Shown here: in pieces, positions 1 through 10,695 of the stretch
Numbering within the stretch: the stretch's first letter is position 1
Layout: every line of letters begins with the position of its first letter
Assembly (NCBI GenBank): GCA_029204225.1
Contig: CM055107.1
Span: forward strand, 1,114,128-1,178,127
Direction: 5' to 3'
Origin: Diphasiastrum complanatum
Taxonomy: Eukaryota > Streptophyta > Lycopodiopsida > Lycopodiales > Lycopodiaceae
DNA: 64,000 nucleotides
Notes under the pieces: model-generated
What the model saw: only the letters and a program-made list of their open reading frames with translations
Told to the model about the DNA's origin: nothing
Database searches by the model: none
Position numbers and translations under genes: made by a program

Positions 1-129
1 GAGGATGCATGGGGTCCCTCACCCATGCATACAAAAGTGTATGTAAGTTTAAATATATATATATTTTAGTTGTGAGTGCCTGTCGTTGATGGCAATGGCG
101 GCCGATCTAGGTGACGGCCGATGATTTGG

Positions 130-460
130 ATGATGGTCGATCTTGAGTCTTTGGAAAAATTTGAGCCCTCGAAAAAATTCGAGTCCTTGAAAAATTTGAG
201 TCTCATGAAAAAATCGAGTCTTTCGAAACATTCGAGTCTTTGAAAAAATTCGAGTCTTTTGAAAACTTCGACTTGACAGTACAAAGGGTCCTTCGATCCT
301 TTGAAAAAATTCGAGTTACAGTTCGATCCTTCGGAAAAATTTGAGTCTTTGAAAAATATTCGAGTCGTCAAGAAAATTTGAGATGTTCCAAAAAATCGAT
401 CCATCAAAAATTCGAGTATTGGACAATTCGAGTCATTGGAAAAATTCAATAATATGACTA
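130..460. repeat. Degenerate minisatellite, unit about 17-20 bp
   Basis: A short unit resembling TTCGAGTCTTTGAAAAA recurs more than ten times with substitutions and small length changes. Because of it, minus-strand translations show a pseudo-repeat of Phe-Glu/Lys-Ser-Asn-Phe type that should not be read as a protein. No coding function is supported. A minisatellite that has drifted is the simplest reading. Confidence 0.8.
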
Positions 461-1146
461 TTTTCAATGGTTCTTTTTCTATTAGGATCATCTTATTTTG
501 AACTTCCACATATGAAAGTCATCTCTACCAAATTTCTCAATTAGACAAATATCTAAAGAAAAACCTTCCATTGTTGTAATAAATAAGTAATATACACATT
601 GAAAATGACTATAAGCTTTATGAATGCAAATAACTAACAAATAATATGGATTATAACGTGGACTTTGGTCTTTAGAGGTAAACAATGCCCTAGAACTATT
701 GCTAGTTGGTACAAACTTGACACCATGTTGAGATGGTTTTGGTTTAAGTTATCCTTGTCTATGATGATTGTAAATAGAAGTAGTGTTAAGGATTTGTTTT
801 TCTGATAGGAATTCACACATGGTTCAATTTTAGTCATCACATTTCTATCTATTGGCATTACCCACTCCCCAATGTTAATATGTTGCATAAGAACATATTT
901 TTGATCTTTTACCCTGTTTGTGCTTACATATTGCTTCTATTTTTGTTTGGCTAAGAAATGCTAGAAAATTTTAAATGGCACAGTACTAACTAATCAATAA
1001 TATCAATATAATGATTTCTCTGGGTACCTTGTGAAGCAAGAAAGTGGCGTGACCTATATGTAAGCATATGCAAGATTGGTTTGTGATTTCTAAATAATGT
1101 ACAAGATAAGTTGATGTATTTTGTGTGTTTGGTTGGATGTATCTTG
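461..1146. other. Non-coding stretch, nothing recognised
   Basis: AT-rich sequence with only short chance frames. I see no protein family, RNA gene or repeat structure here. Confidence 0.6.
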
Positions 1147-1462
1147 TTCTCTTGCATATGACTAAATATTTTAAGTTGCAAGATTTCAAACTTTACAAGA
1201 GGAGCATTGTTTGGATATGCCTTTTGGTATGGAAAATGACATCAAGGAGTTTTCTTCTCTTGCATATGACTAAATATTTTAAGTTGCAAGATTTCAAACT
1301 TTACAAGAGGAGCATTGGTTGGATATGCCTTTTGGTATGGAAAATGCTTCTTGGTTTCCAAGGGGAGGCTCGAACCTGGGACCAAAGAAACTTTGGATGC
1401 CAAGCCAACCAACTGAGCCAACCCCGTTGGGTTGGTATGGAAAATGACATCAAGGAGTTTTC
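1147..1462. repeat. Tandem duplication of a 108-bp unit, second unit split by a SINE
   Basis: Unit one is 1147-1254. Unit two starts at 1255 with the same sequence and resumes after a 100-bp interruption (85-bp insert plus 15-bp target duplication) to end near 1462. The units are almost identical outside the insertion, so the duplication came first and the SINE entered unit two later. Unit one is therefore an in-window empty site. The plus-strand frame across 1125-1493 is a by-product of the repeat and is not a gene. Confidence 0.9.
1347..1431 (-). mobile_element. Short tRNA-derived SINE with perfect 15-bp target duplication
   Basis: Read on the minus strand, the 85-bp insert has an A box TGGCTCAGTTGG (1409-1420) and, about 33 nt further, a B box GGTTCGAGCCT (1366-1376). 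This is the internal RNA polymerase III promoter of a tRNA or tRNA-derived SINE; the B box has one mismatch to GGTTCGANNCC. It is flanked by the direct repeat TTGGTATGGAAAATG at 1332-1346 and 1432-1446. The tail holds a small hairpin (CTTGG/CCAAG) instead of poly(A). The duplication shows insertion by target-primed reverse transcription, using machinery supplied by a LINE. It is unusually short for a plant SINE, so it could be a 3'-truncated copy. A functional tRNA gene is unlikely because no cloverleaf is evident. Confidence 0.82.
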
Positions 1463-1717
1463 AACTTGTTTGAAAGTATGTGCTGGGATGTAATGTTATA
1501 TTGTGATGGCATGTCATGTCACATAGTGATGGTGTCCCCACACATAAGCAAGTTCGTCATCATATGCTATATATGTCATAATAGTTTTAATACCTTTTGT
1601 TGCTTATTTATATATTGAAAGGAATTGTATAGTGTTTGAGAGAAAAAGAAGAGAAGAAATTATACACGTTAAAATCATTTGTTAAAACTCCATGGTATAT
1701 TACATACAACCCATCTG

Positions 1718-2598
1718 CATGAACTTGATAGGATAGATGAGTAAATTTTACTTCATGCTCATAACATAGCGAAAAATGAACTTACCATGGTAAGGAAGGG
1801 ACCTCTACATGGCTTTAGTGGAAAGACCTAGTCCTTGGACTTTCCATGATTTCAAAATCCAAGCCTCTTAGGCCATCACCCTTAGGCATGAATTCTCAAA
1901 ATAATGAAAGCCCTTGGTTTGAAGGTTTTTCCTATACATGATGTAGATGTAGTGGTGATTGTTTATGTTTAATCAAACTAGTGGTCAATGACTGAGAGAG
2001 TGATTGTCCTATTGTTTGCAAGTCTACTTTGAGATTTCAAGAGAGATGTAAACAACTTCGTCCTTTCGTCATTGATTTTCCTCCTAATTTTTTAATGCTT
2101 ATAGCTTGCTTCTTGTAAGATATTTGTAATGAATCATGCATGCTTGGGGAAGAAACCTATCATGAACTTGATAGGATAGATGAGTAAATTTTACTTCATG
2201 CTCATAAAAGAGCGAAAATGAACTTACCATGGTAAGGAAGGGACCTCTACATGGCTTTAGTGGAAAGACCTAGTCCTTGGACTTTCCACGATTTCAAAGT
2301 CCAAGCCTCTTAGGCCATCACCCTTAGGCATGAATTCTCAAAATAATGAAAGCCCTTGGTTTGAAGGTTTTTCTTATATATGATGTAGATGTAGTGGTGA
2401 TTGTTTATGTTTAATCAAACTGGTGGTCAATGATTAGAGAGTGATTGTCCTATTGTTTGCAAGTCTACTTTGAGATTTCAAGAGAGATGTAAACAACTTT
2501 GTCCTATCGTCATTGATTTTCCTTCTAATTTTTTAATGCTTATATCTTGCTTCTTATAAGACATTTGTAATGAATCATGCATGCTTGGGGAAGAAACA
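1718..2598. repeat. Tandem duplication of a 443-bp unit
   Basis: Sequence beginning CATGAACTTGATAGGATAG at 1718 is repeated from 2161 with a constant offset of 443 bp. The copies match through the CTTGGGGAAGAAAC end, with only scattered substitutions and one- or two-base indels. Neither copy has a convincing reading frame. Unequal exchange or replication slippage in non-coding DNA is the likely origin. Confidence 0.88.
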
Positions 2599-2944
2599 AT
2601 GATGAAATGGATACAAAAAGTAAGATCAGTAACTAGTAGTGGGTGACAATGAATTTCCAAGTCGGATGCAACTTTTATAATAAGAACTTATTATTGACCT
2701 TATAACAAAACTTACAACTTAGCTTAGCAAAAGAAACAAAACACTAGAATAAAACATTGCAGCGATGGTTTCTAGTGGATGTGTTATTTGTTACAAAACC
2801 TAGAAACTTCAAAACTAGTTGGTGAACTTCCAATTTCATGAATTGACAAAAGATATCATTATATTTTGTGAGCAATGGTGGTATGGCCTTTGTTGCACCC
2901 AGCCTAGGCATTTGGGGTTGGTTATGGAATGGTGCCATTAAAAA
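2599..2944. other. Non-coding stretch, nothing recognised
   Basis: AT-rich sequence between the 443-bp duplication and LINE-related DNA. No family, RNA or repeat is recognised. Confidence 0.5.
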
Positions 2945-3574
2945 TTAAATGGACTAATTTGTTGTAACTAGTTAATTTTTGGGCTTAAAATAATAAGTGT
3001 TCTAGAATCAAGGGTTCACTAGAACCCAAAAGCCAACATACAAAAAAAGAAAAGACCGGTTTGACTTTTCACTATCCATTTTTAAAGTGCATTCAATTAT
3101 GCAAATGTTGCCATATTTTAGAAATTAACAATACTAAAGCGTGCCATTACTTACAACGTGCACGTTCCCATGTTTGGTGAAGTTCGCTACATTTTCTTTA
3201 AACATGAGATTGTAAGATGACAACCCATATATGACTTTTGAAAGTTATATATTTATTAATTATAAATTTTCAAGTAAAATAAAAGTTCAAAGCAAGTTAT
3301 GCACTGTAACAAGTAAGAAAGTTGGAAAATACAGCTTATAGAAGCTCAAAGTGTAAGCGATAAAAAAAAGCAAGCAATGAAGTATAATGTCATGGAAATC
3401 TTTTACACTTGGAAAACATTGTGTAGAGACCCTTCCATCGTGTTGTTGAATTATGATGATGCCCGATGGGCTCACCACATATTCATAACTATTTTACCTA
3501 GTGGAAAGGTCGTCGATGTTTTTGTACTTTGATTTGTAAGGTATCCTTCTTTAAGCCTGGGTTTTTTCTAGAAG
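2945..3574 (-). mobile_element. LINE-associated 3' region, copy A (left part)
   Basis: The stretch shares diverged similarity, block by block, with 12941-13450: the blocks around 3070-3245 match 12945-13135, and TGTGTAGAGAC near 3420 and the ACCTAGTGGAAAG block near 3495 match 13320-13415. At 13 kb this sequence lies downstream, in minus orientation, of a LINE C-terminal finger region. It is therefore probably a LINE 3' untranslated region. The matching coding end for this copy seems to lie at 12618-12940, on the other side of the LTR element. The assignment rests on this arrangement and not on any coding motif here. Confidence 0.5.
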
Positions 3575-3813
3575 AAAATTTAAAAAAGAGTGGGAACTAT
3601 CCAAATTGGAGGGAAACCCAACTTTATTCACTAACTTGACATTTAGGCCCTGTGACATTAAAAGTCCCGCAAAAAGGCCTAAAGACCTTTTATTGACTTT
3701 CTAATCAAATAAGTATGTGATCATCGGGTTGGACTTACACACACATGGTGCCAAATCCCTCTCACTTATTAACTAGGGTTAGGGTTGCCTTGGGATTCGC
3801 AAACCCTCCAATA
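3575..3813 (-). repeat. Truncated 3' LTR of the gag-protease element
   Basis: Aligns closely to the right-hand 239 bp of the LTR at 11905-12617, which is the U3 start in element orientation. The remaining 470 or so bases (R/U5) are missing, so the element is 3' truncated and no target duplication can be read. A purine run on the minus strand next to 3814-3822 (GGTGGGGGATA) is a plausible polypurine tract. The terminal base pair has drifted from CA to TA. Confidence 0.85.
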
Positions 3814-4739
3814 GTATCCCCCACCAAAACTGGTGACGGTCCCACGACACCTGCGAGATGCAGTTATTGGGGACTTTTATTGGCTTCGAGACAAATCTTT
3901 ATTAAATGATACTACACCTTCTCCGTAAATTGAGTGGGACAGTGTTGAAATCTAAATTGTGCGGCAAAAAAACAATGATGAGCTCCGACAATCCACTTGG
4001 AAGTTGTCCAGGACGTGATGCGAGATTCCCAGGAGCCTCCCATCATTGTTGCACAAAAATACAATCGAGCAACCGGCAGCTGATCCTTGATATTCTCTGA
4101 GGCCATTGGCTTATTTGGATCGAGTGCCAAAGGAGGAAGGCAATCATCCCATCTGGTTTGCCACTAACGCTAAGAGAGTTGAAATCTTTTGCAAATAGTG
4201 CCGATTGTCACACTGTCGGATCGGGAGAGTGTAGATACTCCCGCTGGTACGCTTTGTAAGGCCCGGTGGAAATCCACTGATATCATCCAACTGAAAGGCT
4301 GATGGATGATTGGCCAATTGGACGTATAGGATTGTAATTTTGTCCATAGCCAATCCCAAATCCTTCCATTTATTTCGTCATGGGCATTGGCACATTAATA
4401 CGGATCTACCCTGCAATTGGCGAGGGAGGCCACTATCCTAATAGATTCTGGAGTTTTCCTCAAAAATAGTAACTCTCCAAGCCGGCTGGCTCTTCCAATG
4501 CAAGTATTTTGTCCAAATCTTTGTTGCCTCTATCTCCGAGGGTCCTTGAACTTAAGGACCCAACCACCACGCCGAGGACTCATGCAGATGTTGCTGCTAG
4601 AAAACTCTGGATCTGGTCATCGAACGCTGCTTGGCCTTCTGAATAATGGTGTGGTCCTTGATGAAGATGGACCCGCTTGCACTACCTGGTGGAATTGGGT
4701 GTTGTGCTTCAACGTTTGGAGCTCACCCTAGGTCATGCT

Positions 4740-6999
4740 CGAATCCAGCCCTGTATCCAATTGGTGCATCCTCTTGGCATGTAGGGGAGAATTGCGGCAT
4801 GACCGGTACCTGAGATTTGTGGTCCGGCTTCCAACACTTGAGAGGCAGTTTTTTTCGTAGGCACTGATGGTTCCTTTGAACCTGTCAAAATGGCCTTGGA
4901 ATCTTTGAAGGGCCACTTTGTAAGTTTTCACTTTTTTGAACAAATACGCGATCTCCGTTGGAGTTATCGCATGATTTGGTATTTGGTATGAAGATACGCA
5001 TCACGCTCAAGGGTGGTCGCATCCAATTCAACCTTGGAGACATGTGCGATCGTGCCTCGGCCATCTGCAGTTAACCTTGTAGCAGCTGCACTGTTGCCTT
5101 GCATCCTGCATGGCCTTGTCCACCTAATCTTGTGCGGGTTGTCAGGGCATTTTGCAGGGAGTCTGACGTATCTTTTGAGGCGATCAGCCTTGTTGCTATG
5201 TCGTCTTCTTCTTAGCTTCGGATTTTTCTTCGTGTTGCTTGGCGATCTTCAATTGTCTGTTCAAGCTAAAAATCTTCTAAATGATAAGAGTGTTTTCTGA
5301 TCCCATATCCGAGATTCGCTGTTCCATTTCTTTTTTCTTCTCCATCATAGACTGGATCACTTGCGCAAGGCTTGAGACCAAACCGAGAGCATCACTAGAT
5401 CTACTGACGTGGAGGTGGTAGCAGCAGAAGGACCTGATGGAACTGTCCTTGGTTGGTGTGAAACAGGTGCTGGTACTTCTTTTTCTTCAAAATAATCTTC
5501 CTCTTCAAAGCTCTCCGGTGTTGTGGCGTCGAACTGCTTCGGTGATTTCACAGCTTGCTCGACCCGAAGTGTGGCTGGTGCATCTTCATCTTGAGGTGGA
5601 TGGGATAACTGGCATGAATCTTCAACACCAACAGTAGTATCATGGAATTGTTCGAATCCTCTACCAGGGGATTGGAGTTCAAAGGGCGCAGGGCTCTAGG
5701 GCATCTCAAAAACTTCGGAGGCCCCAAGGGGGTCGGAATTATCAAACATATTCTACTTTGTGTTTGGTGAAACAGCTTCGGTGTGTAGGGGTGAGGAAGC
5801 CTAGGTAGCTGTGATGGGAATGGTAGCCCCAATAGTCACAGACTGTCCTTGAGTGAAAGCAAAGGCGAGGGAAGCATCCGAGGCAAGGGGAATAGGAAGT
5901 TCACTGCGAGTAGCAGCAGGGGGTGGAAGCGCAGTTGAAGATGTATGCCTAGTATGACATCGTGACGCAGAAGGCGAGTCAGGAATGTTGATTTCACTGC
6001 GTGGACGACGTCGACTATGTGAACTGGAGGCCTAGTGAGATGACTCGACCGGTGCTTCTTCATAAACCGAAAGCACCGAATCCAGGTGAAAGCTATGGAT
6101 TTTGTTCTCAAGGTGGGAGGCCGCTAGAAGAGATAACAAGGAACCAGCAGTGAACTGCTACTTGGTATTGCTCTTTATGGATCGTTTGAGCTCACCAAAA
6201 ACAGTCTTGAACCAGTTATACGGTTTGAGAGGGACCTTGGCTATCTTGACATAGGACTCAACTATCCTATGTAAGATTTGTGAAGTGATGTGGTCTTTCC
6301 TAAGGTTGCCAACCATCAAAAAGTTATTCAAGAGCTGGGCAGCAATGCGTATGGCAAGCTCAATGATGGCGTCTAGGAGATAGCCGTCGTTGGTCCAATG
6401 CAAATCATTTGTTAGGTCTATGTAAGGCTTAATAGCCTGTTGGCCTACTTATGGTTAGGTGAGACTTGGGTACCAGACGCTATACCTATGGTAGCAAGGG
6501 CAGCCTCAGTCACATGCACCTTGTGTGTGGCTCCCTGGAAGGTGATGTAAAACTTGGATTTCTCTTCCTTCCATGTACTGAAGGCAAGCATGATGAAATC
6601 CATGTTGATTCTCCCTGAAAAGGCTCTCTCATGAATACCCATTGCAGTAGGCAGAGGCTCCGCAAGGGTCATCCACTGAGTGACCATGCTTCTGCTAGGA
6701 AGTATCATGATATCCGTAGCAAATGGAACATCACAATGGATAGTATAGCGAGGCGATTGGGATGTATCTTTGGAAGACATGATGATCAGAAACGGAAAGT
6801 AAGATGCGCGAATGTATATCAAAAAGCAGTTCAGAAAGTTTGGAAGGCTTTGGTCGCTGGAAAAATTGGCAAGAGCTTCGCTAGCACAAGTGAGGAATGA
6901 ATCGAATTCAGCCACCTTATAGGTAAATTTGGAGGGTCCATTACACTGAATACTAGTTTGGTTGATTAGTTCTGAACAAAAATTTTCAGGCATGTACAA
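4740..6999 (-). pseudogene. Extra reading frame of the gag-protease element (unknown protein)
   Basis: A decayed but sustained coding region. N-terminal part (about 6790-6160): a globular-looking segment including SGRINMDFIMLAFSTWKEEK, HWTNDGYLLDAIIELAIRIA and FLMVGNLRKDHITSQILH. Middle (6060-5550): Ser/Thr/Pro/Ala-rich, disordered. Then an acidic patch (ESFEEEDYFEEKEVPAP, about 5510-5460). Then a lysine/glutamate-rich likely coiled coil (QSMMEKKKEMEQRISDMG, about 5350-5300, and on to 4740). Frame is kept over long runs with occasional stops, several being TAG. I do not recognise the family. The layout resembles additional ORFs of some Tat-lineage gypsy elements, which is inference only. Confidence 0.55.
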
Positions 7000-7019
7000 T
7001 ATTGTGAAAATAGGCTATA

Positions 7020-7273
7020 AAAATCTCGGCGAAGGTTTTCGAGGATCTGAACCTATCTGCGAACGTTTTCCAGGGTTGGCGAAGGATGAACCTTTGCCAA
7101 GGAGGGTCCTTCGCCCAAGTACTGTCATAAATGTATTTTTTCAAGATCTGATGCTATGGCCAACCTAATTTTGACATTTTAAGACCATCTAGCATGTCAG
7201 TGAAGGTTCCTAATGAGAGTAAGGTGCTCGTTGAAGGTTTCCAAAATGGCATATTGATGATCATTCGTCTGCC
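7020..7273. repeat. Cluster of CGAAGGTT-type motifs
   Basis: GGCGAAGGTT, GGCGAAGGA, TTGAAGGTTT and the inverted forms AACCTTTGCC and TCCTTCGCC occur within about 250 bp in a stretch that separates two coding blocks. The same short motif family recurs in the element's leader at 10960-11600. Confidence 0.5.
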
Positions 7274-8290
7274 TCAAAAAATGGATTTTTTCTGGACAAG
7301 AACCTTTGCCCAACTTAGTTTAGATATATCTGAAGTGGATGTACAGTTTGGAGGCTCAACAGAGGTTCTTGATACTGTATAGGCAACATCTGACCGAAAA
7401 AGTGATTTTATAAGTTGTGATTCAACTTGATACTGTTTAGGATTAAGTTGTGATCCAACTTGTACAATCTTTTCTGGTTCTCCTGGTTCAGCAAGATTCA
7501 TGGGCTGTGTCCTAGCTGGGCCATCATAAACATCTTTCGAGTTTTGCACGTATTCTTCGGGTTCACGATGTGCTTTAGGTAACATGATAACCACATCGTC
7601 CAGTGTAAAGCGTTTAAAATGTTCGGGCATATCATGCTAGACTACATCTGCATGTTTCTTTTCAAAAGGACTTGTCTTGGATCTTTGCTTAGCCTTCTTA
7701 GCAGGAATTGATCGTGGAGGTGATGACTTTCGAGACGATGATGTCTTGCTGGAACTCTGACTTGTAGAATCATCCTCAACTTTTCCTTTGCCTTTATCCA
7801 ATAAAGGTGGCACATTCACTAAATCAATATTTTGAAGAGGATTTTCCATTTCAGGACCGTATTATAATGTTGCTTGGCTTGTTTCTTCGTTATTGACCCT
7901 GTGATCCTGTCTTCCTTCAATATAACTGCTTTGAGCGGTTTTATTGTTGGTTCATCAGGAACATTACGCACTTTAAATCTGGTTGGATCCATATGATTTA
8001 GAATATGCTCATCAGTAAGTTCTGCATTGTCATCAAGGCATGACTCACAGGTATGAGGTCATCTTCAATCAGATCTAGTATAGGTTCCATTGATATCCAA
8101 GCTACATTCAACACATTCAAAGGAAAAGTGATCGATGTATCCAAGGTTTGATCCAATAATGAAATCTCACTCAATCTGACTGATTATCTTGTTGACACAT
8201 ATAACCTACTGTACAATCAATCGTTGCAAGAGCTTCATTCTAGTTGACAGTATCCATTTGAGAATCGTAATGAACTCCCAAATTTTTCTC
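7274..8290 (-). pseudogene. Linker region between protease and extra frame
   Basis: Reading minus-strand frames with small shifts gives [17 protein letters not shown], then [19 protein letters not shown] (about 8010-7880), a Lys/Ser-rich basic tract with KAKQRSKTSPFEKKH (7849-7637) and EHFKRFTLDDVVIMLPKAHR (7630-7274). In autonomous gypsy elements the reverse transcriptase would lie here, but no part of it is seen. The segment 7876-8292 has an inverted copy at 34691-35107, and both copies seem to carry the same frame break near the VSH/ESCLDDN junction. The function is not known. Confidence 0.5.
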
Positions 8291-8349
8291 TGGTCGGTCA
8301 CAAGTATGATCGGTTGTTGAGGAATCATCATCCTCTTTTTGAATTACTG

Positions 8350-8906
8350 GTTTGATAGTCCAAGTTGCAGGATCAACTTTGACTGCACGTTCACAATTTT
8401 CAAAAGTGATTTTCCCGGTACCCCCAGTTATGAATTACTTGCGCAACTCATAACCATGGATGTCCCAATAAGACTCGATAGACATTTGGTGCTTCTGGTA
8501 AGTCCATTACTACGAAAGTTACGACGAACTATACTTTTACAATTCTGACAGATATATCTTCAACCATTCCACATGGACAAACTGTCGTTTGATCAGCTAG
8601 CTTAATGGCAAAAGTTGCAGGCTTGATCTTTGTAAGGCCCCATTTTGCACATAGCTTTGTTGAAATTAGATTAAGTCCTGAACCGCCATCTATCACAGCT
8701 GCTTTTTTAGGAAATTGTCTATGCTGTATCGGTAGAGTGATATTTTTTTGTTCACTTTCCCAAGCGGCTCTGACATGGAGTACTTCATTAGATTCTTTAA
8801 ATCCAGTACAAAAAAGTGGCTCTTGATGGACTTCTGGTTCTACTTGAGCTAATTTTTGTGCTAAGACTTCTTTTGCTTTTGGCACCAACTTCAGGGACTC
8901 TCCCAA
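8350..8906 (-). pseudogene. Retropepsin-like protease of the gag-protease element
   Basis: The minus frame contains FPKKAAVIDGGSGLNLIS, a retroviral-type aspartic protease active-site region in which the usual DTG/DSG is DGG. It continues to SVRIVKV (8529) and, after a break, to LPEAPNVYRVLLGHPWL, the conserved flap and C-terminal Leu-Gly-x-Pro-Trp-Leu segment of plant gypsy proteases (about 8500-8440). Retropepsins cut Gag and Pol polyproteins inside the particle. The DGG triad and the frame breaks suggest loss of activity in this copy. Confidence 0.65.
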
Positions 8907-8918
8907 TGAGATATTGAT

Positions 8919-10695
8919 CTAACTAGACAAAATATTCATGAGCAGTTCCTTTTGTGGTGCTTCCGGTTCAGTCATCTTGAAGGGTTCTTCATGATGATGC
9001 AACTGATCATTCATATCTGTACGTGAATTTTTTGGTGGCTGCAAAGGTAAAGAACGAACTTCTGCTATTGCTTTAGCAGCTTCAAGCTCCTCTTCTTCTT
9101 GTAGATGTTTAATCCACTGTCTCATATCATGATATCTTCTTTTTTCTGCATGAAGATTTGGATAGACTCCAAATTTTGTTGGTATATCAGTTAATGGTAT
9201 AGAATCAGCAAGTACTGGATCCGCTACTGGTTCTTTCTGCTTCTGTGCTCTGGTGACCACCATCAAAGGTACACTTGATTTATTTCGAGCTACTTGTCTT
9301 TGCTTGATTGTTATCAAATTTATAGGAGCTGTAGCTGGTGGTGGCTTCGGTCTTGCTGGACAGTCTTTATAGCAATGCCCATAACCATAGTCACACCATA
9401 ATGGTACAAATTTCTCTTTATTTGGATATTCGACAACTCTGTGATTTTCTCCACATGCAAAGCATCCAAGTGGTGCTCTAGTCCAGTTTCTAGATGCTTG
9501 TTGTTGCGCAGCAGCATAAATAGCATACTATTCTGAAGATCCACCTTCTTGATCATTACCATAGTTCCATTGCTCGGTACTTCTGTACGGTTCTGGTTCC
9601 ATCAAATTGGCAAGAGGAGCGGAGTGCTTTGGTGGGGCAGGTAAGGCTAAACGTTTCGGGTATCCGAAAGCAAATTGTCGAGGTCTAGCTGCTGGATTTC
9701 CTCCATGCTCTGGTTCTCGATATCCCATTTGGGCATACCGTTGCTGAATTATCCAAGGATTGAAGTTGCAAAAAGCAGTCTCATGATCAGGTGAATTACA
9801 CAAATGGCATACACTGATTTCCATTCATTTTTTCAATTGAGGACACTCATTCACTGTGTGATTTTCTCTACAAATTGAACACCAGACATTTTTCCTGGTA
9901 GAAAAAGTCTTCGCAAACTTCTCAGCTTTCTTGTTCACTTGTCCGTGGAAATCTTCCAATGCTTTGATCTTCTCATCAAATTGTGACTGCAACTTTTCCA
10001 TCTGTTTTTGCTGGTTCTTCCCAAGTTTCTCAAACTCATTGAGCATCATTTATGCAGTAGCGTTGACATTTGTTGATGCAATAGTGGTGGATGTCGTAGT
10101 GGTCTGCCCTGCTCTATAAGACAACATACTGATATTCAGTTCATTCTTTGAATCTTCATCCTCCTCTCGAATTGCATCATCCATAACATTCTGCAACAGT
10201 GCATACTCATTATGGCGTTTCAGCTCACGTTTGATCCGTTTAGGTAAACCTGACAAAAATCACATAATCATGGCATTTTCGTTATCAGTTCAGATTCGCA
10301 CTCAGATTTGAGGTGTTTCACCCATTCAATGTAATCTCGAACCATTTTCCGCTTTTCATTTTAATTTTACTTAAAAGTAGGAAAGAGTCTTCCATAAACT
10401 TTCGAGGTTTGAACCGTGTGATAAGGGCTTGTTTAACAATCTCCCAATCTGCACGCTCAGTTTCAACTTGATTATAGTACCAATCTTGTGCTGCACCTGT
10501 TAAGGCCATAGGAAAAAGCTTAAGTTTATCTTGAGGGAAAATTTCGCCATAGACTTCACAGGATTCAGCATAGATATGAAGAAATCTAACTGGATCTGTT
10601 AATCCATTATATTTTGGTAGATCCAAAGGAGGTGCTCTTCTAACAATGATTGGATTGACTTCTTGAGGAGCACCTCCAGAGGCAGCCATACTCAC
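8919..10695 (-). pseudogene. Gag polyprotein with multiple zinc knuckles
   Basis: Starts with MSMAASGGAPQEVNPIIVRR; residues 25-125 form a retrotransposon-gag core (PLDLPKYNGLTDPVRFLHIY ... GAAQDWYYNQVE). A frameshift near 10345 and in-frame stops near 10049 and 9825 interrupt it. A coiled-coil-like stretch (MLNEFEKLGKNQQKQMEKLQ) precedes CCHC fingers: CSICRENHTVNEC (spacing C2C3H4C), CHLCNSPDHETAFC (perfect C2C4H4C), CFACGENHRVVEY (last Cys replaced by Tyr) and a weaker WCDYGYGHCYKDC. A charged linker (9317-8919) leads to the protease. Gag forms the particle and binds the RNA; one knuckle is usual. Confidence 0.8.

Noticed and set aside
130-460. CRISPR-like or coding repeat array
   Set aside because: Units are degenerate and contiguous without unique spacers; a plant minisatellite explains it.
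1347-1431. Functional tRNA gene
   Set aside because: Perfect target duplication and an empty paralogous site show a SINE; no cloverleaf or anticodon stem is evident.
1125-1493. 122-codon plus-strand frame
   Set aside because: Created by the 108-bp tandem duplication and SINE insertion; it repeats the same peptide and has no homology.
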